The notes: generated by a model not told the origin, from the sequence alone. A DNA stretch of 64,000 nt from Bog-366 sp963722555 (GCA_963722555.1 CAVRNQ010000005.1:372001-436000), one strand, 5' to 3'. Shown: positions 26,247 through 35,108, counted from the stretch's first letter. Numbers and translations: made by a program.

Positions 26247-28655
26247 GTGAGCAAGCAGAAGGATCCAGAAGGGAACGGGAATCAGACCTACGATGCGGAT
26301 AGTATCAAGGTGCTGGGCGGGATAGAGGCGGTGCGCAAGCGGCCCGCGATGTACATTGGCTCAACCGGGGCCCTGGGACTGCACCACTTGGTTTGGGAGG
26401 TGGTTGACAATGCAGTGGATGAGGCCCTGGCGGGTTACTGCGACCGCGTGGATGCGATTGTTCACACCGACAACTCCGTGACCGTGACCGACAATGGGCG
26501 CGGCATTCCCGTGGACCTGCACAAGGAGGAAGGCCGTTCCGCCGCAGAAGTTGTGATGACCGTGCTCCACGCCGGCGGCAAATTCGATTCAAAAAGCTAC
26601 AAGGTTTCGGGCGGCTTGCACGGTGTGGGCGTCTCGGTGGTGAACGCACTTTCGGAGTCGCTGGAACTCGAAATCTGGCGCGACGGTTACACCTGGGAGC
26701 AATCCTATGAGCGGGGGAAGCCCGTGGCTCCACTCAAGCGCGCGGGCAAGACCGAAAAGCGCGGCACCAAGGTTACCTTTCTGCCGGACGCCAAGATCTT
26801 CGACTCGATTGAATTCAATTTCGACACGCTCGCCCAGCGCCTCCGCGAACTCTCTTTCCTGAACCGCGGCCTGACCATCCGCCTCAAGGACGAGCGCACC
26901 AACAAGCAGAGTGAGTTTCATTACAACGGGGGCATCTCCGAGTTCGTCAAGCACCTCAATAAGAACAAGGATGTCCTGCACGCTACGCCCATCTTCGCGG
27001 AAATTGACCGCGATGATATCCACATGGAGTTTGCCCTCCAGTACAACGACGCCTATGCGGAAAACGTCTTCTCCTTTGCCAACAACATTAATACGGTAGA
27101 CGGGGGCACACACCTTTCCGGTTTCCGCTCCGCGCTGACCCGAGCCATTAACCAGTTTGGCCAGAACCAGAGCCTCTTCAAGGACGTGAAAGAGAACCTG
27201 CAGGGTGAAGACGTTCGCGAGGGCCTGGTGGCGGTCATCAGTGTGAAGTTGCCCCAACCTCAATTCGAGGGTCAGACCAAGGGCAAACTTAACAGCGATA
27301 TCCAGAGTACGGTGGCCAGCTTCGTTTATGAGAAGCTGATGGAAAGTTTTGAGAAGAATCCCACGGTGGGCCGCAAGATTTGCGCCAAGGCCATTGACGC
27401 CGCCCGCGCGCGTGAGGCCGCCCGCAAGGCGCGGGAACTAACCCGCCGCAAGGGCGCGCTCGATTCCGGCGGCCTGCCCGGCAAGCTCTCTGACTGCCAG
27501 GAAAAGGACCCCGCACGCTGCGAACTGTTCCTGGTGGAGGGCGATTCCGCCGGCGGCTCCGCCAAGCAGGGGCGCGACCGGCGATATCAGGCCATCCTTC
27601 CACTGCGTGGAAAGATCCTGAACGTGGAGAAGGCACGCTTTGACAAGATGCTGGCGCACGAAGAAATCCGCGCCCTCATCACGGCGCTCGGAACCGGCAT
27701 TGGCAAGGATGATTTCGACGCAGCCAAACTCCGCTATTCCAAGATCATTATCATGACCGACGCCGACGTAGACGGTTCGCACATCCGGACCTTGCTTCTT
27801 ACGTTTTTCTATCGCCAAATGCCGGAGCTTGTAGAGCGCGGCCACGTGTATATTGCACAGCCACCGCTTTATCTGATTAAGAAGGGCAAGAGCGTACGCT
27901 ACATTCACGACGAGAAGGAATTCCGGCGGGAAGTGCTGCGCCGCGCCACCGAGGATCACGCTGTGGAATTCGGCGAGGGCAGCAAGAAACTGAAACTGGA
28001 GGGCGGTGAGCTCACCAATTTCCTGATGGCCTTCGGCGAATACATCGAGCTATACGGTAAGCTGGAAAAACGCATTGGCGACGGCCGCCCCATTGACGCC
28101 CTGTTGCGCGCCGACCTCTCCAAGAAAGCCGAACTTGAAGACCAGACGAAACTGGAAAAGGTGGCCAGGGATCTTCGGGCGGAAGATTTCAAAACCACCA
28201 TCAAGCTGGACGAAGAGCACAACATCTACCTCCTGGCTTTTCGCAGCGAGACGCAACCTGAGCGCACGATCGACTGGGACCTGCTCTCCAGCCCCGAGTA
28301 CCGCCGCTTGTGCGACCTGCACAAGCGTGTACATGAATACGACCGCCCCCCCTTCACAATTTTCTCCAATGGCAGCAAGTTGACCATCGAGGATCGCAAG
28401 GAACTGGTGGAACACGTCATGTCAGTGGGCAAGAAATCCTTCACCGTGCAACGCTTCAAGGGTCTGGGCGAAATGAATCCCACGCAACTGTGGGAAACCA
28501 CCATGGACGTCGAACAGCGCACGCTGTTGCAGGTGAGGATCGAAGATCAGGTGGAAGCAGACTCCATTTTCACCGTCCTGATGGGCGACGTCGTCGAGCC
28601 CCGCCGCCAGTTCATCGAAGAAAACGCGCTCGATGTGAAGAACTTGGATATTTGA
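26247..28655 (+). CDS. gyrB: DNA gyrase subunit B
   Basis: The best start is the GTG at 26247, with GGAGG at 26230-26234; the open frame extends back to a TTG that falls inside the dnaN terminator. The 802-residue protein has the GHKL ATPase (VLGGIEAVRKRPAMYIGST, DNAVDEALAG, GGLHGVGVSVVNALS), the transducer domain, and the TOPRIM core EGDSAGGSAKQGRDR, PLRGKILNVEKA and DADVDGSHIRTLL. With GyrA it introduces negative supercoils. The toxin-antitoxin pair separates it from gyrA. Confidence 0.97.
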   Translation: MSKQKDPEGNGNQTYDADSIKVLGGIEAVRKRPAMYIGSTGALGLHHLVWEVVDNAVDEALAGYCDRVDAIVHTDNSVTVTDNGRGIPVDLHKEEGRSAAEVVMTVLHAGGKFDSKSYKVSGGLHGVGVSVVNALSESLELEIWRDGYTWEQSYERGKPVAPLKRAGKTEKRGTKVTFLPDAKIFDSIEFNFDTLAQRLRELSFLNRGLTIRLKDERTNKQSEFHYNGGISEFVKHLNKNKDVLHATPIFAEIDRDDIHMEFALQYNDAYAENVFSFANNINTVDGGTHLSGFRSALTRAINQFGQNQSLFKDVKENLQGEDVREGLVAVISVKLPQPQFEGQTKGKLNSDIQSTVASFVYEKLMESFEKNPTVGRKICAKAIDAARAREAARKARELTRRKGALDSGGLPGKLSDCQEKDPARCELFLVEGDSAGGSAKQGRDRRYQAILPLRGKILNVEKARFDKMLAHEEIRALITALGTGIGKDDFDAAKLRYSKIIIMTDADVDGSHIRTLLLTFFYRQMPELVERGHVYIAQPPLYLIKKGKSVRYIHDEKEFRREVLRRATEDHAVEFGEGSKKLKLEGGELTNFLMAFGEYIELYGKLEKRIGDGRPIDALLRADLSKKAELEDQTKLEKVARDLRAEDFKTTIKLDEEHNIYLLAFRSETQPERTIDWDLLSSPEYRRLCDLHKRVHEYDRPPFTIFSNGSKLTIEDRKELVEHVMSVGKKSFTVQRFKGLGEMNPTQLWETTMDVEQRTLLQVRIEDQVEADSIFTVLMGDVVEPRRQFIEENALDVKNLDI

Positions 28656-28676
28656 TGCTTCTCTGCTGGGAATGTT

Positions 28677-28716
28677 TTGACTCGGCCTGGGTTGCAGGGT
28701 ACACTACAAAGTGTAC
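28677..28716 (+). promoter_or_regulatory. Promoter and palindromic operator of the toxin-antitoxin pair
   Basis: TTGACT (28677-28682), 17-bp spacer and TACACT (28700-28705) form a good promoter. A perfect palindrome GTACACT-ACAA-AGTGTAC (28699-28716) covers the -10 box, as expected for autorepression by the antitoxin complex. Confidence 0.7.
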
Positions 28717-28745
28717 ACTTCCTCGGCAGCATTGGAGGGAATCTA

Positions 28746-28988
28746 ATGGTCGTCACTGCAAAGCAATTGCGTCTCAGCACATCAAGAATTCTTAAGAAGG
28801 TTCAGCATGTAGGTTCGGTGACAGTTACTTTGCGCGGCAAGCCTGTGGCAAAGCTGACAGCGCTGAATTCCAAGATTCCCATGCGTGTCGAAGACCACCC
28901 CGCATTTGGTATATGGGCCAACCGAGAAGACATGCAAGACGTCCATGGTTGGCTCAAAAAGATTCGCACACCTAGGTATATGCGTTGA
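28746..28988 (+). CDS. Type II antitoxin, Phd/YefM-like
   Basis: The 80-residue protein starts at ATG 28746 with GGAGGG 7 nt upstream. Its N-terminal half (TAKQLRLSTSRILKKVQ..GSVTVTLRGKPVAKLTAL) has the Phd/YefM DNA-binding pattern. The C-terminal part (MQDVHGWLKKIRTPRY) would bind the toxin. Its stop TGA overlaps the toxin TTG start (TTGA), so translation is probably coupled. It is expected to repress its own promoter through the palindrome upstream. Confidence 0.82.
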   Translation: MVVTAKQLRLSTSRILKKVQHVGSVTVTLRGKPVAKLTALNSKIPMRVEDHPAFGIWANREDMQDVHGWLKKIRTPRYMR

Positions 28989-29368
28989 TTTTCGACACCG
29001 ATATCTTGGTCTGGATGCATCGCGGCCATCCTGGAGCCGCGCAATTCGTCAACCGCGTGCCGGCTGAGGAACGGAATCTGTCGGCGGTGTCGTACTTGGA
29101 GTTGCTGTATGGAGTGCGCGATAGCAGCGATCTTCGGAGCGTGCGTACCATGGTTGCTGATCTTTTCGCTGAGGTCGTCCCGATCAGCGAGAGGATATCT
29201 GGGGCAGCGGTTCACCTCATGGGATTATATGTCCTTGCCCATCGGCTTGACGTCAGCGATGCGGTGATCGCTGCGACAGCCCTCGACCGGCACCAAACAT
29301 TGGCCACCGCCAATGGAAAACACTTCAGGTTCATTCCTGGGTTGGATCTTAAGATCTTCCGGCCCTGA
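28985..29368 (+). CDS. vapC: PIN-domain toxin, VapC family
   Basis: The 127-residue protein uses a TTG start overlapping the antitoxin stop. It begins MIFDTDILVWMHRG (acidic D4 and D6) and has LELLYGV with the conserved Glu, LDVSDAVIAATAL with the third Asp, and TANGKHF near the end. These are the four PIN nuclease positions. VapC toxins cleave specific RNAs, often tRNA or rRNA. The pair sits between gyrB and gyrA, which in most genomes are adjacent. Confidence 0.88.
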   Translation: MIFDTDILVWMHRGHPGAAQFVNRVPAEERNLSAVSYLELLYGVRDSSDLRSVRTMVADLFAEVVPISERISGAAVHLMGLYVLAHRLDVSDAVIAATALDRHQTLATANGKHFRFIPGLDLKIFRP

Positions 29369-29390
29369 ATCAGCGGAAGGAAAGTAGTTC

Positions 29391-31907
29391 ATGGGTGATC
29401 AAGAACTAATCAAACCGTCGCGGGATATTCCCGTCAACATCGAAGACGAGATGCGCAAGTCGTATCTCGACTATGCGATGAGCGTCATCATCGGCCGGGC
29501 GCTGCCCGACGTGCGCGATGGTTTGAAGCCCGTCCATCGCCGCATTCTCTACGCGATGTACAAGGAGGGTAACACCTCCGACAAGCGGTACATCAAGTGC
29601 GCGGGCGTGGTGGGGGAAGTCATTAAGAAATACCACCCGCACGGCGACGCGGCGGTTTACGACACGCTGGTGCGCATGGCGCAGGACTTCAACATGCGCT
29701 ACCCGCTCATTGATGGGCAAGGCAACTTTGGCTCGGTGGATGGCGACCCCGCGGCGGCTTACCGTTACACCGAGTGCCGTCTGGCGCGCCTGGCCGAGGA
29801 GATGCTGGCGGACATCGAGAAAGACACCGTGGATTTCATTCCCAACTTCGACGAATCCACGGAAGAGCCGACGGTCCTGCCGACGCGGGTTCCCGGCCTG
29901 CTGATCAACGGATCGGATGGAATCGCCGTGGGGATGGCCACCAAGATTCCGCCCCACAACCTGACGGAGATCATCGAGGCCACCATCCTGCTGCTGAACA
30001 AACCCACCGCTTCCATCGACGAGGTGCTGGCGCTTGTTCCCGGGCCGGACTTCCCTACCGGCGCCTACATCTACGGCAAGAGCGGGATCAAAGACGCCTA
30101 CCGAACCGGCCGCGGCCAGTTCACGATGCGGGCCAAGGCGGCTATCGAGCGCCCTGCCAAAGAGAAGGTGCAGATCGTCATCACCGAGATTCCCTTCCAG
30201 GTCAATAAATCCAGGGTCATTGAGCGCATTGCGGAGTTAGTGCAGGGCAAGAAGATCGAGGGCATCTCCGACATCCGGGACGAATCGGACCGCGACGGCA
30301 TGCGGATCGTCATCGAGCTGAAGCGCGGCGAGCAGCCGGAAGTCATCCTGAACAATCTCTACAAGCACACGCAACTGCAGGAGACGTTCGGCATGATCAT
30401 GCTGGCCATCGTCCACGGCCAGCCGCGCACACTCCCCCTCACCGACGCCCTGCAACTCTTCATTGACCACCGCGTCAACGTGGTCCAGCGCCGCACCGAG
30501 TACGACCTGCGCAAAGCGCGGGAGCGCGCCCATATTTTGGAAGGGTTCCTCAAGGCGCTTTCGCAACTCGACGCTATTATCAAGCTGATTCGAGCCTCCA
30601 AGACTCCCGGGGAAGCGCGCACGGGATTGATGGCGCGGTTCGAGTTCACAGAGCGCCAGGCGCAGGCCATCCTGGAAATGCAGTTGCAGCGCTTGACCGC
30701 TCTGGAACGCGACAAGATCCAGGGGGAGTACGACGAGCTGCAGAAAAAGATCGCCGAGTTTCAGGAAATCCTGGCGAGCGAAAAGGTGCTGAAAAAGGTC
30801 ATCGTCAATGAGCTGAAGGAAATCCAGAAAGTCTACGGCGATACGCGGCGTACAGAGATCATCGAGGAGCAGGAGGAGATCAAACTGGAGGACCTGATCG
30901 CCGTCCAGGACGTCGTCATCACGGTGTCGCATTCCGGTTACACCAAGCGCACGCCGCTTAACACCTATCGCCAGCAGGCGCGCGGTGGCAAGGGGCGGCT
31001 CGGCATGCGCACGCGCGAAGAGGATTTTGTCGAAAACATCTTCATCGCCTCCACCCACAGTTACATCCTGGTGTTTACCAACGCCGGAAAGCTCTACTGG
31101 CTGAAGGTGTATGAAATCCCCGATGTCGGAGCCGCGGGCAAGGGCAAGCACATTTTGAATCTGGTTAACCTCTCGAAGGAGGAGAAGGTGGCGGCGGTTG
31201 TCGCGGTGAAGGAGTTGCCCGAGGAGTTGAAGGACGTGACGGTGGAAGGCGAGACGCTGGCCGCCGAAGGTTACATCACCATGGTCACGCGCTTGGGGAT
31301 TATCAAGAAGACGCGCTTGGCCGAGTTTTCCAATCCCAACTCGCGCGGCATCATCGCTATGAAGATTGAAGAAGGCGACGAACTCATCGCCGCCCGGCTT
31401 ACTTCCGGCCGGGACAACATCTTCCTGGCCTCCCACGAAGGCATGGCGATTCGCTTTCCCGAAGCTGACGTGCGCGATATGGGCCGCGCCGCCTACGGCG
31501 TTTATGCCATGGACCTGGAGAAGGGCGATTACATCGTGGGAATGGAAATTGTGGGCGAGAAGGAACTGATGCTCTCGGTCACTGAAAAGGGTTGCGGCAA
31601 ACGGACCGCGATTACCGAGTACCGCTTGCAGTCGCGGGCCGGCAAGGGCGTCATCAACGTCAAGACTGTGGAGCGCAACGGCAAGGTCGTGGGCGTGATG
31701 AGGGTAACGGAAGAGTCGGAAGTGATGATCATCTCGCAGCAGGGCAAGATCACGCGCCTCGATTCCAGCAAGATCCGCGAGAGCGGCCGCTCTGCCCAGG
31801 GTGTGCGGCTGATCAACCTAGAAGAAGGCGATCAGGTCGCGGCGGCTTGCCTGATCAAGAGCGAAACCGACGGCAATGGGGCTGCGCAAGGTGTACTGAT
31901 CCAATAA
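29391..31907 (+). CDS. gyrA: DNA gyrase subunit A
   Basis: The 838-residue protein has the winged-helix core with catalytic Tyr126 in AAYRYTECRL, the coiled-coil tower and DNA gate, and a C-terminal beta-pinwheel with the GyrA-box variant QQARGGKG. In the quinolone-resistance-determining region it reads HGDAAVYD: the position equal to E. coli Ser83 is Ala87, while Asp91 (E. coli Asp87) is kept. AAGGAAAG lies 7 nt before the ATG. A terminator directly follows and the IS256 element is inserted behind it. Confidence 0.97.
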   Translation: MGDQELIKPSRDIPVNIEDEMRKSYLDYAMSVIIGRALPDVRDGLKPVHRRILYAMYKEGNTSDKRYIKCAGVVGEVIKKYHPHGDAAVYDTLVRMAQDFNMRYPLIDGQGNFGSVDGDPAAAYRYTECRLARLAEEMLADIEKDTVDFIPNFDESTEEPTVLPTRVPGLLINGSDGIAVGMATKIPPHNLTEIIEATILLLNKPTASIDEVLALVPGPDFPTGAYIYGKSGIKDAYRTGRGQFTMRAKAAIERPAKEKVQIVITEIPFQVNKSRVIERIAELVQGKKIEGISDIRDESDRDGMRIVIELKRGEQPEVILNNLYKHTQLQETFGMIMLAIVHGQPRTLPLTDALQLFIDHRVNVVQRRTEYDLRKARERAHILEGFLKALSQLDAIIKLIRASKTPGEARTGLMARFEFTERQAQAILEMQLQRLTALERDKIQGEYDELQKKIAEFQEILASEKVLKKVIVNELKEIQKVYGDTRRTEIIEEQEEIKLEDLIAVQDVVITVSHSGYTKRTPLNTYRQQARGGKGRLGMRTREEDFVENIFIASTHSYILVFTNAGKLYWLKVYEIPDVGAAGKGKHILNLVNLSKEEKVAAVVAVKELPEELKDVTVEGETLAAEGYITMVTRLGIIKKTRLAEFSNPNSRGIIAMKIEEGDELIAARLTSGRDNIFLASHEGMAIRFPEADVRDMGRAAYGVYAMDLEKGDYIVGMEIVGEKELMLSVTEKGCGKRTAITEYRLQSRAGKGVINVKTVERNGKVVGVMRVTEESEVMIISQQGKITRLDSSKIRESGRSAQGVRLINLEEGDQVAAACLIKSETDGNGAAQGVLIQ

Positions 31908-31931
31908 ACACGCTCAGCATCAGGTGCACAC

Positions 31932-31956
31932 GGGCACGGTCCGCCGTGCCCTTTTT
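31932..31956 (+). terminator. gyrA terminator
   Basis: GGGCACGG (31932-31939), loop TCCG, CCGTGCCC (31944-31951), then five T residues. The target duplication of the IS element begins inside the T-run. Confidence 0.85.
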
Positions 31957-31962
31957 GTTTGG
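31954..31962 (+). repeat. 9-bp target-site duplication, left copy
   Basis: TTTGTTTGG at 31954-31962 is repeated exactly at 33254-33262 on the other side of the IS. Length fits the 8-9 bp duplications of IS256-family transposition. Confidence 0.85.
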
Positions 31963-31995
31963 GGTGACGTAAATTTGATTGTGTAAAAACGGAGA

Positions 31996-32052
31996 GGGTG
32001 TAGGTTTTGTTGTGTGAGCAACAAAATCTCTTTTAGAGAGGAGCCTACACCC
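31996..32052 (+). promoter_or_regulatory. Three-stem fold before the transposase start
   Basis: GGGTGTAGG (31996-32004) pairs with CCTACACCC (32044-32052). Inside are TTTTGTTG/CAACAAAA (32005-32012/32019-32026) and a short TCTC/GAGA stem (32027-32039) that includes the ribosome-binding-like GAGAGGAG. A transcript entering from gyrA would form the whole fold and could hide the translation start, as known for some insertion sequences. Confidence 0.5.
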
Positions 32053-33246
32053 TTGACACGAGCCGACTATAGCACAGAAGAGTATGCAGGTTTTCTGGAG
32101 AATCTGAAGGAGAGTTTTTGGGGTGACTTCCGGGGTCAGGTGCGGCAGACGTTAAAAGCCTTGTTGGACGTGGATGCCGAGCAGCAGATGGAAAAGTATC
32201 TGGGGCTGCGGTGGTACCAACGGCCGGCGGAAGGCGAGGTGCGCGAAGACAGCCGGAATGGGTTTTACGAGCGGGATTACGTGACTGCGCTGGGGATCAT
32301 CCGGCTGCGGGTGCCGCGCACGCGGCGGCGCTCCTTCCTGCCGAGTTGGCTGCCGCGGCTGCAGCGGCGTTCCCCGGAGGTGGCGGAGCTGATCCGGCAG
32401 GCGTTTCTGCGCGGCATCGCGACGCGGGCGGTAGGCCGGGTGGTCGCCTTGCTGACGGATGAGCCGGTGAGCGCGCAGACGGTCTCGAAGCTGACGCGGG
32501 TGCTGGACGCGCAGGTGCGAGCTTTTCACGAGGCCGAGTTAGGCGACGATTGGGCCTATCTGTTCCTGGATGGAGTATGGATCAAGGTGCGGCGGAGCTT
32601 TGGCCCACAGCGCGTCTTGCTGTTGGTGGCGTATGCAATCCGGCCCAACGGGCAGCGCCAACTGCTGGGCTTTGTGCGGGCGCGGGGCGAGAGCCAAGCG
32701 GCGTGGGAAAGCGCCTTGCAGAGCTTGTATCGACGCGGGCTGCTCGGTCGGAATCTGCAACTGATCCTCACCGACGGCTGCGCGGGCTTGGCCGCCGCGC
32801 TCCAGACCGTCTACCCCGGCGTGCTCCACCAGCGCTGCTGGGTGCATGAAATGCGCAATATCACCGACGCCGTGCGGCGCCGCGATCACGACCGGGTCAA
32901 ACAGGACGCCCAGAAAATCTATCTGGCCCCCAGCCTGGCCGAGGCGCGACAAGCCTTTCGGCTCTTTCAGAGGAACTGGCAGGCTGTCTATCCGCAGGTG
33001 GTGAAGAGGCTGGAGAAGGATCTGCCCGACTTGCTCAACTTCTATGCCTTCCCCAAGCACCTGTGGAAGAAACTGCGCACCACCAACATCATTGAACGTT
33101 GCTTCGTGGAAGTCCGACGCCGTACTCGACCCATGGTGGTCTTTACCAACGCCCAAAGCGTCAACCGGATCATCTATGCCATCTTTAGTCGCATTAATGA
33201 GGACTGGAAAAACCGCACCCTCGAACTTTTTACACAAAGAAGTTGA
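32014..33246 (+). CDS. IS256-family (Mutator-type) transposase
   Basis: The frame encodes 410 residues from a GTG at 32014. An alternative is the TTG at 32053, directly after a folded region and with GAGAGGAG upstream. The Mutator-type DDE core is visible: LFLDGVWIKV (first Asp), LTDGCAGL (second Asp) and TTNIIERCF (Glu), with the conserved HQRCWVHEMRNI between the last two. The N-terminal half (RVPRTRRRSFLPSW) is the DNA-binding part. No frameshift or stop interrupts it. Confidence 0.93.
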   Translation: MSNKISFREEPTPLTRADYSTEEYAGFLENLKESFWGDFRGQVRQTLKALLDVDAEQQMEKYLGLRWYQRPAEGEVREDSRNGFYERDYVTALGIIRLRVPRTRRRSFLPSWLPRLQRRSPEVAELIRQAFLRGIATRAVGRVVALLTDEPVSAQTVSKLTRVLDAQVRAFHEAELGDDWAYLFLDGVWIKVRRSFGPQRVLLLVAYAIRPNGQRQLLGFVRARGESQAAWESALQSLYRRGLLGRNLQLILTDGCAGLAAALQTVYPGVLHQRCWVHEMRNITDAVRRRDHDRVKQDAQKIYLAPSLAEARQAFRLFQRNWQAVYPQVVKRLEKDLPDLLNFYAFPKHLWKKLRTTNIIERCFVEVRRRTRPMVVFTNAQSVNRIIYAIFSRINEDWKNRTLELFTQRS

Positions 33247-33269
33247 CGTCACCTTTGTTTGGCTGCGGG

Positions 33270-33298
33270 TTGAGAATTGCGCGCACTCGCGCTATGCT
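33270..33298 (+). promoter_or_regulatory. larE promoter
   Basis: TTGAGA (33270-33275), 17-bp spacer, TATGCT (33293-33298). It lies outside the IS, so it was there before the insertion. The predicted start of transcription near 33305 rules out the ATG at 33294 and favours the ATG at 33318. Confidence 0.55.
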
Positions 33299-33317
33299 GG
33301 AGAGTGTCGTTGTCGAT

Positions 33318-34139
33318 ATGGGCGAACTGGAAAAAAAGCAAGAGAGATTAGAAGAGCAACTGGGCCGGATGCCTTCGCTGATCGTCGCTTATTCGGGCGG
33401 AGTGGATTCGGCTTACCTTGCCTACGCGGCGCACCACGCGCTCGGTGAGCGCATGCTCGCGGTGACGGCGTTGAGCGCCAGTTACTCCGCGCGCGATCGC
33501 GCTGAAGCCGAGAAATGTGTGGCGCGTTACAACTTCCGGCACGAGTTCATCTCCACCGACGAACTTGCGAATCCGAGCTACCGTGCCAACCAGGCGGACC
33601 GCTGCTACTTCTGCAAGGATGAACTCTTCGCGAAACTCGACGAGTTGGCCGGGGAGCGTGGCTTCGCGGGCGTGGCTTACGGCATCAACCACGACGACCT
33701 GGGCGACTGGCGTCCCGGCCAGCAGGCCGCGCGCGAGCACAAAGTCTTGACGCCGCTTCTGGATGCGGGGCTCACCAAGGCCGAGATCCGCGAACTCTCG
33801 CGCCGGGTTGACTTGCCCGTGTGGGATCGCCCGGCGTCTGCCTGCCTCTCGTCGCGCATTGCTTACGGAATTGAGGTGACGCCGGAGCGCCTGGCCATCG
33901 TCGAGAAGGGCGAAGATGCCCTGCGTGCCCTGGGATTCCGCCAGTTCCGGGTGCGCTATCACGAGCAACTTGTACGCCTGGAAATTTCCCACGAGGAGAT
34001 GCCGCGCGCTCTCTCGACCGAAATGACCCGCAAGTTCGTCGAGATCTTCAAGGAACTCGGCTTCAAGTTCGTCACCCTGGACCTGGAAGGCTATCGCACG
34101 GGGTCCATGAATTCTCTCCTGGTGAACATTCAAAAGTAG
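33318..34139 (+). CDS. larE: ATP-dependent sacrificial sulfur transferase LarE
   Basis: From ATG 33318 the protein has 273 residues. The PP-loop motif LIVAYSGGVDSAYLAYAA is near residue 22. RCYFCKDELF and the motif PASACLSSRIAYG carry conserved cysteines, the latter in the segment typical of LarE. Family role: thiolation of a pyridinium dicarboxylate mononucleotide for the nickel-pincer cofactor of lactate racemase and relatives. No larB, larC or racemase gene is adjacent, so the partner genes must be elsewhere or the substrate differs. Sequence resemblance to other PP-loop enzymes is lower than to LarE. Confidence 0.88.
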   Translation: MGELEKKQERLEEQLGRMPSLIVAYSGGVDSAYLAYAAHHALGERMLAVTALSASYSARDRAEAEKCVARYNFRHEFISTDELANPSYRANQADRCYFCKDELFAKLDELAGERGFAGVAYGINHDDLGDWRPGQQAAREHKVLTPLLDAGLTKAEIRELSRRVDLPVWDRPASACLSSRIAYGIEVTPERLAIVEKGEDALRALGFRQFRVRYHEQLVRLEISHEEMPRALSTEMTRKFVEIFKELGFKFVTLDLEGYRTGSMNSLLVNIQK

Positions 34140-34178
34140 CCTGCATCCTCAAACTTCTTGAGAGAAGAGAGGCAGCTC

Positions 34179-35108
34179 ATGTACACTCGCCGTCTTGCTG
34201 TAGTCTGCTTACTTATGACGATGTCTTTACCGGCTGGCGCACAAAATCAGAACCTTGCTCAGCGGCTAGGATACGCCGCCGATGCCAGGCTGCTGATCAT
34301 CCACGCCGATGACCTGGGGGTTGCACACTCCGAGGACATGGCGAGCTTTGAAGCCTTGAACCGGGGCGCCGCGTCGTCCGCCAGCATCATGGTTCCATGT
34401 CCGTGGATGACGGAAGTGGCGGACTACGCCAAGGCTCACCCGGATGCCGACCTCGGCTTGCACCTCACCTTGACGAGTGAATGGAAAGCCTACCGCTGGG
34501 GCCCCATCGCGCCGCGCGACCAGGTTCCATCGCTACTCGATCCCCACGGCTATCTTTACCCCGAGACAATGGACGCGGTGCGGCATATCAAGCCGGAGGA
34601 AGCTGAGCGCGAAGTCCGGGCGCAGGTGGAGGCCGCTCTGAAGATGGGAATCCATCCCACCCATTTCGATTCACATATGGGAGTGCTTTTCGCCAACCCG
34701 GCCCTGGTGGCGGTGCTCGTTAACGTGGCGCACGAGTATCACTTGCCGTTTCTGATGTTGAAGATTCCGGGCACGCCACCGGAAATGACCGCTGCCCTTA
34801 AGCCCGCCGACGTGATTATCGACCACGTGTTCATGGCTTCCCCGCCCATCAAGGCGGACGACTGGTTGAGTTACTACAGCCACATTTTGCAGACTCTCCC
34901 GTCCGGAGTTTCCGAGCTGATCGTTCACCTCGCTTACGACGACGCCGAAATGCAGGCCGTCACAGTGGATCATCCGGACTATGGCAGCGCCTGGCGGCAG
35001 CGCGATTTCAAGGTCATGACGAGTCCGGAATTCCGCAAGGTGCTGCAGGAGAACCACATCACTCTGGTGACGTGGCGGGAACTGGGCAAGCTGGCTCCGA
35101 AGCCTTGA
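34179..35108 (+). CDS. Secreted ChbG/YdjC-like carbohydrate deacetylase
   Basis: The start ATG 34179 has GAGG 6 nt upstream. The 309-residue protein has a signal peptide (RRLAVVCLLMTMSLPAGA) followed by the YdjC fold: LLIIHADDLGVAHSED (metal-binding Asp), LGLHLTLTSEW (His), and GIHPTHFDSHMG with further metal ligands. Relatives remove acetyl groups from chito-oligosaccharides. A periplasmic location is inferred from the signal. It follows larE by 39 bp in the same direction but has no functional link to it that I can see. Confidence 0.87.
   Translation: MYTRRLAVVCLLMTMSLPAGAQNQNLAQRLGYAADARLLIIHADDLGVAHSEDMASFEALNRGAASSASIMVPCPWMTEVADYAKAHPDADLGLHLTLTSEWKAYRWGPIAPRDQVPSLLDPHGYLYPETMDAVRHIKPEEAEREVRAQVEAALKMGIHPTHFDSHMGVLFANPALVAVLVNVAHEYHLPFLMLKIPGTPPEMTAALKPADVIIDHVFMASPPIKADDWLSYYSHILQTLPSGVSELIVHLAYDDAEMQAVTVDHPDYGSAWRQRDFKVMTSPEFRKVLQENHITLVTWRELGKLAPKP

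Larger units (their letters stand above)
31963..33253 (+). mobile_element. Complete IS256-family insertion sequence, 1291 bp
   Basis: Both ends begin GGTGACGT and share TTGTGTAAAAA at the inner edge; over 27 positions 23 match between the left end (31963 on) and the inverted right end (33253 back). An intact Mutator-type transposase fills the element, and a perfect 9-bp duplication flanks it. All this points to a recent, potentially active insertion between the gyrA terminator and the larE promoter. Confidence 0.92.

Noticed and set aside
33243..33317. Longer larE from 33243 or 33294
   Set aside because: The first starts inside the IS end; the second lies within the predicted -10 box.
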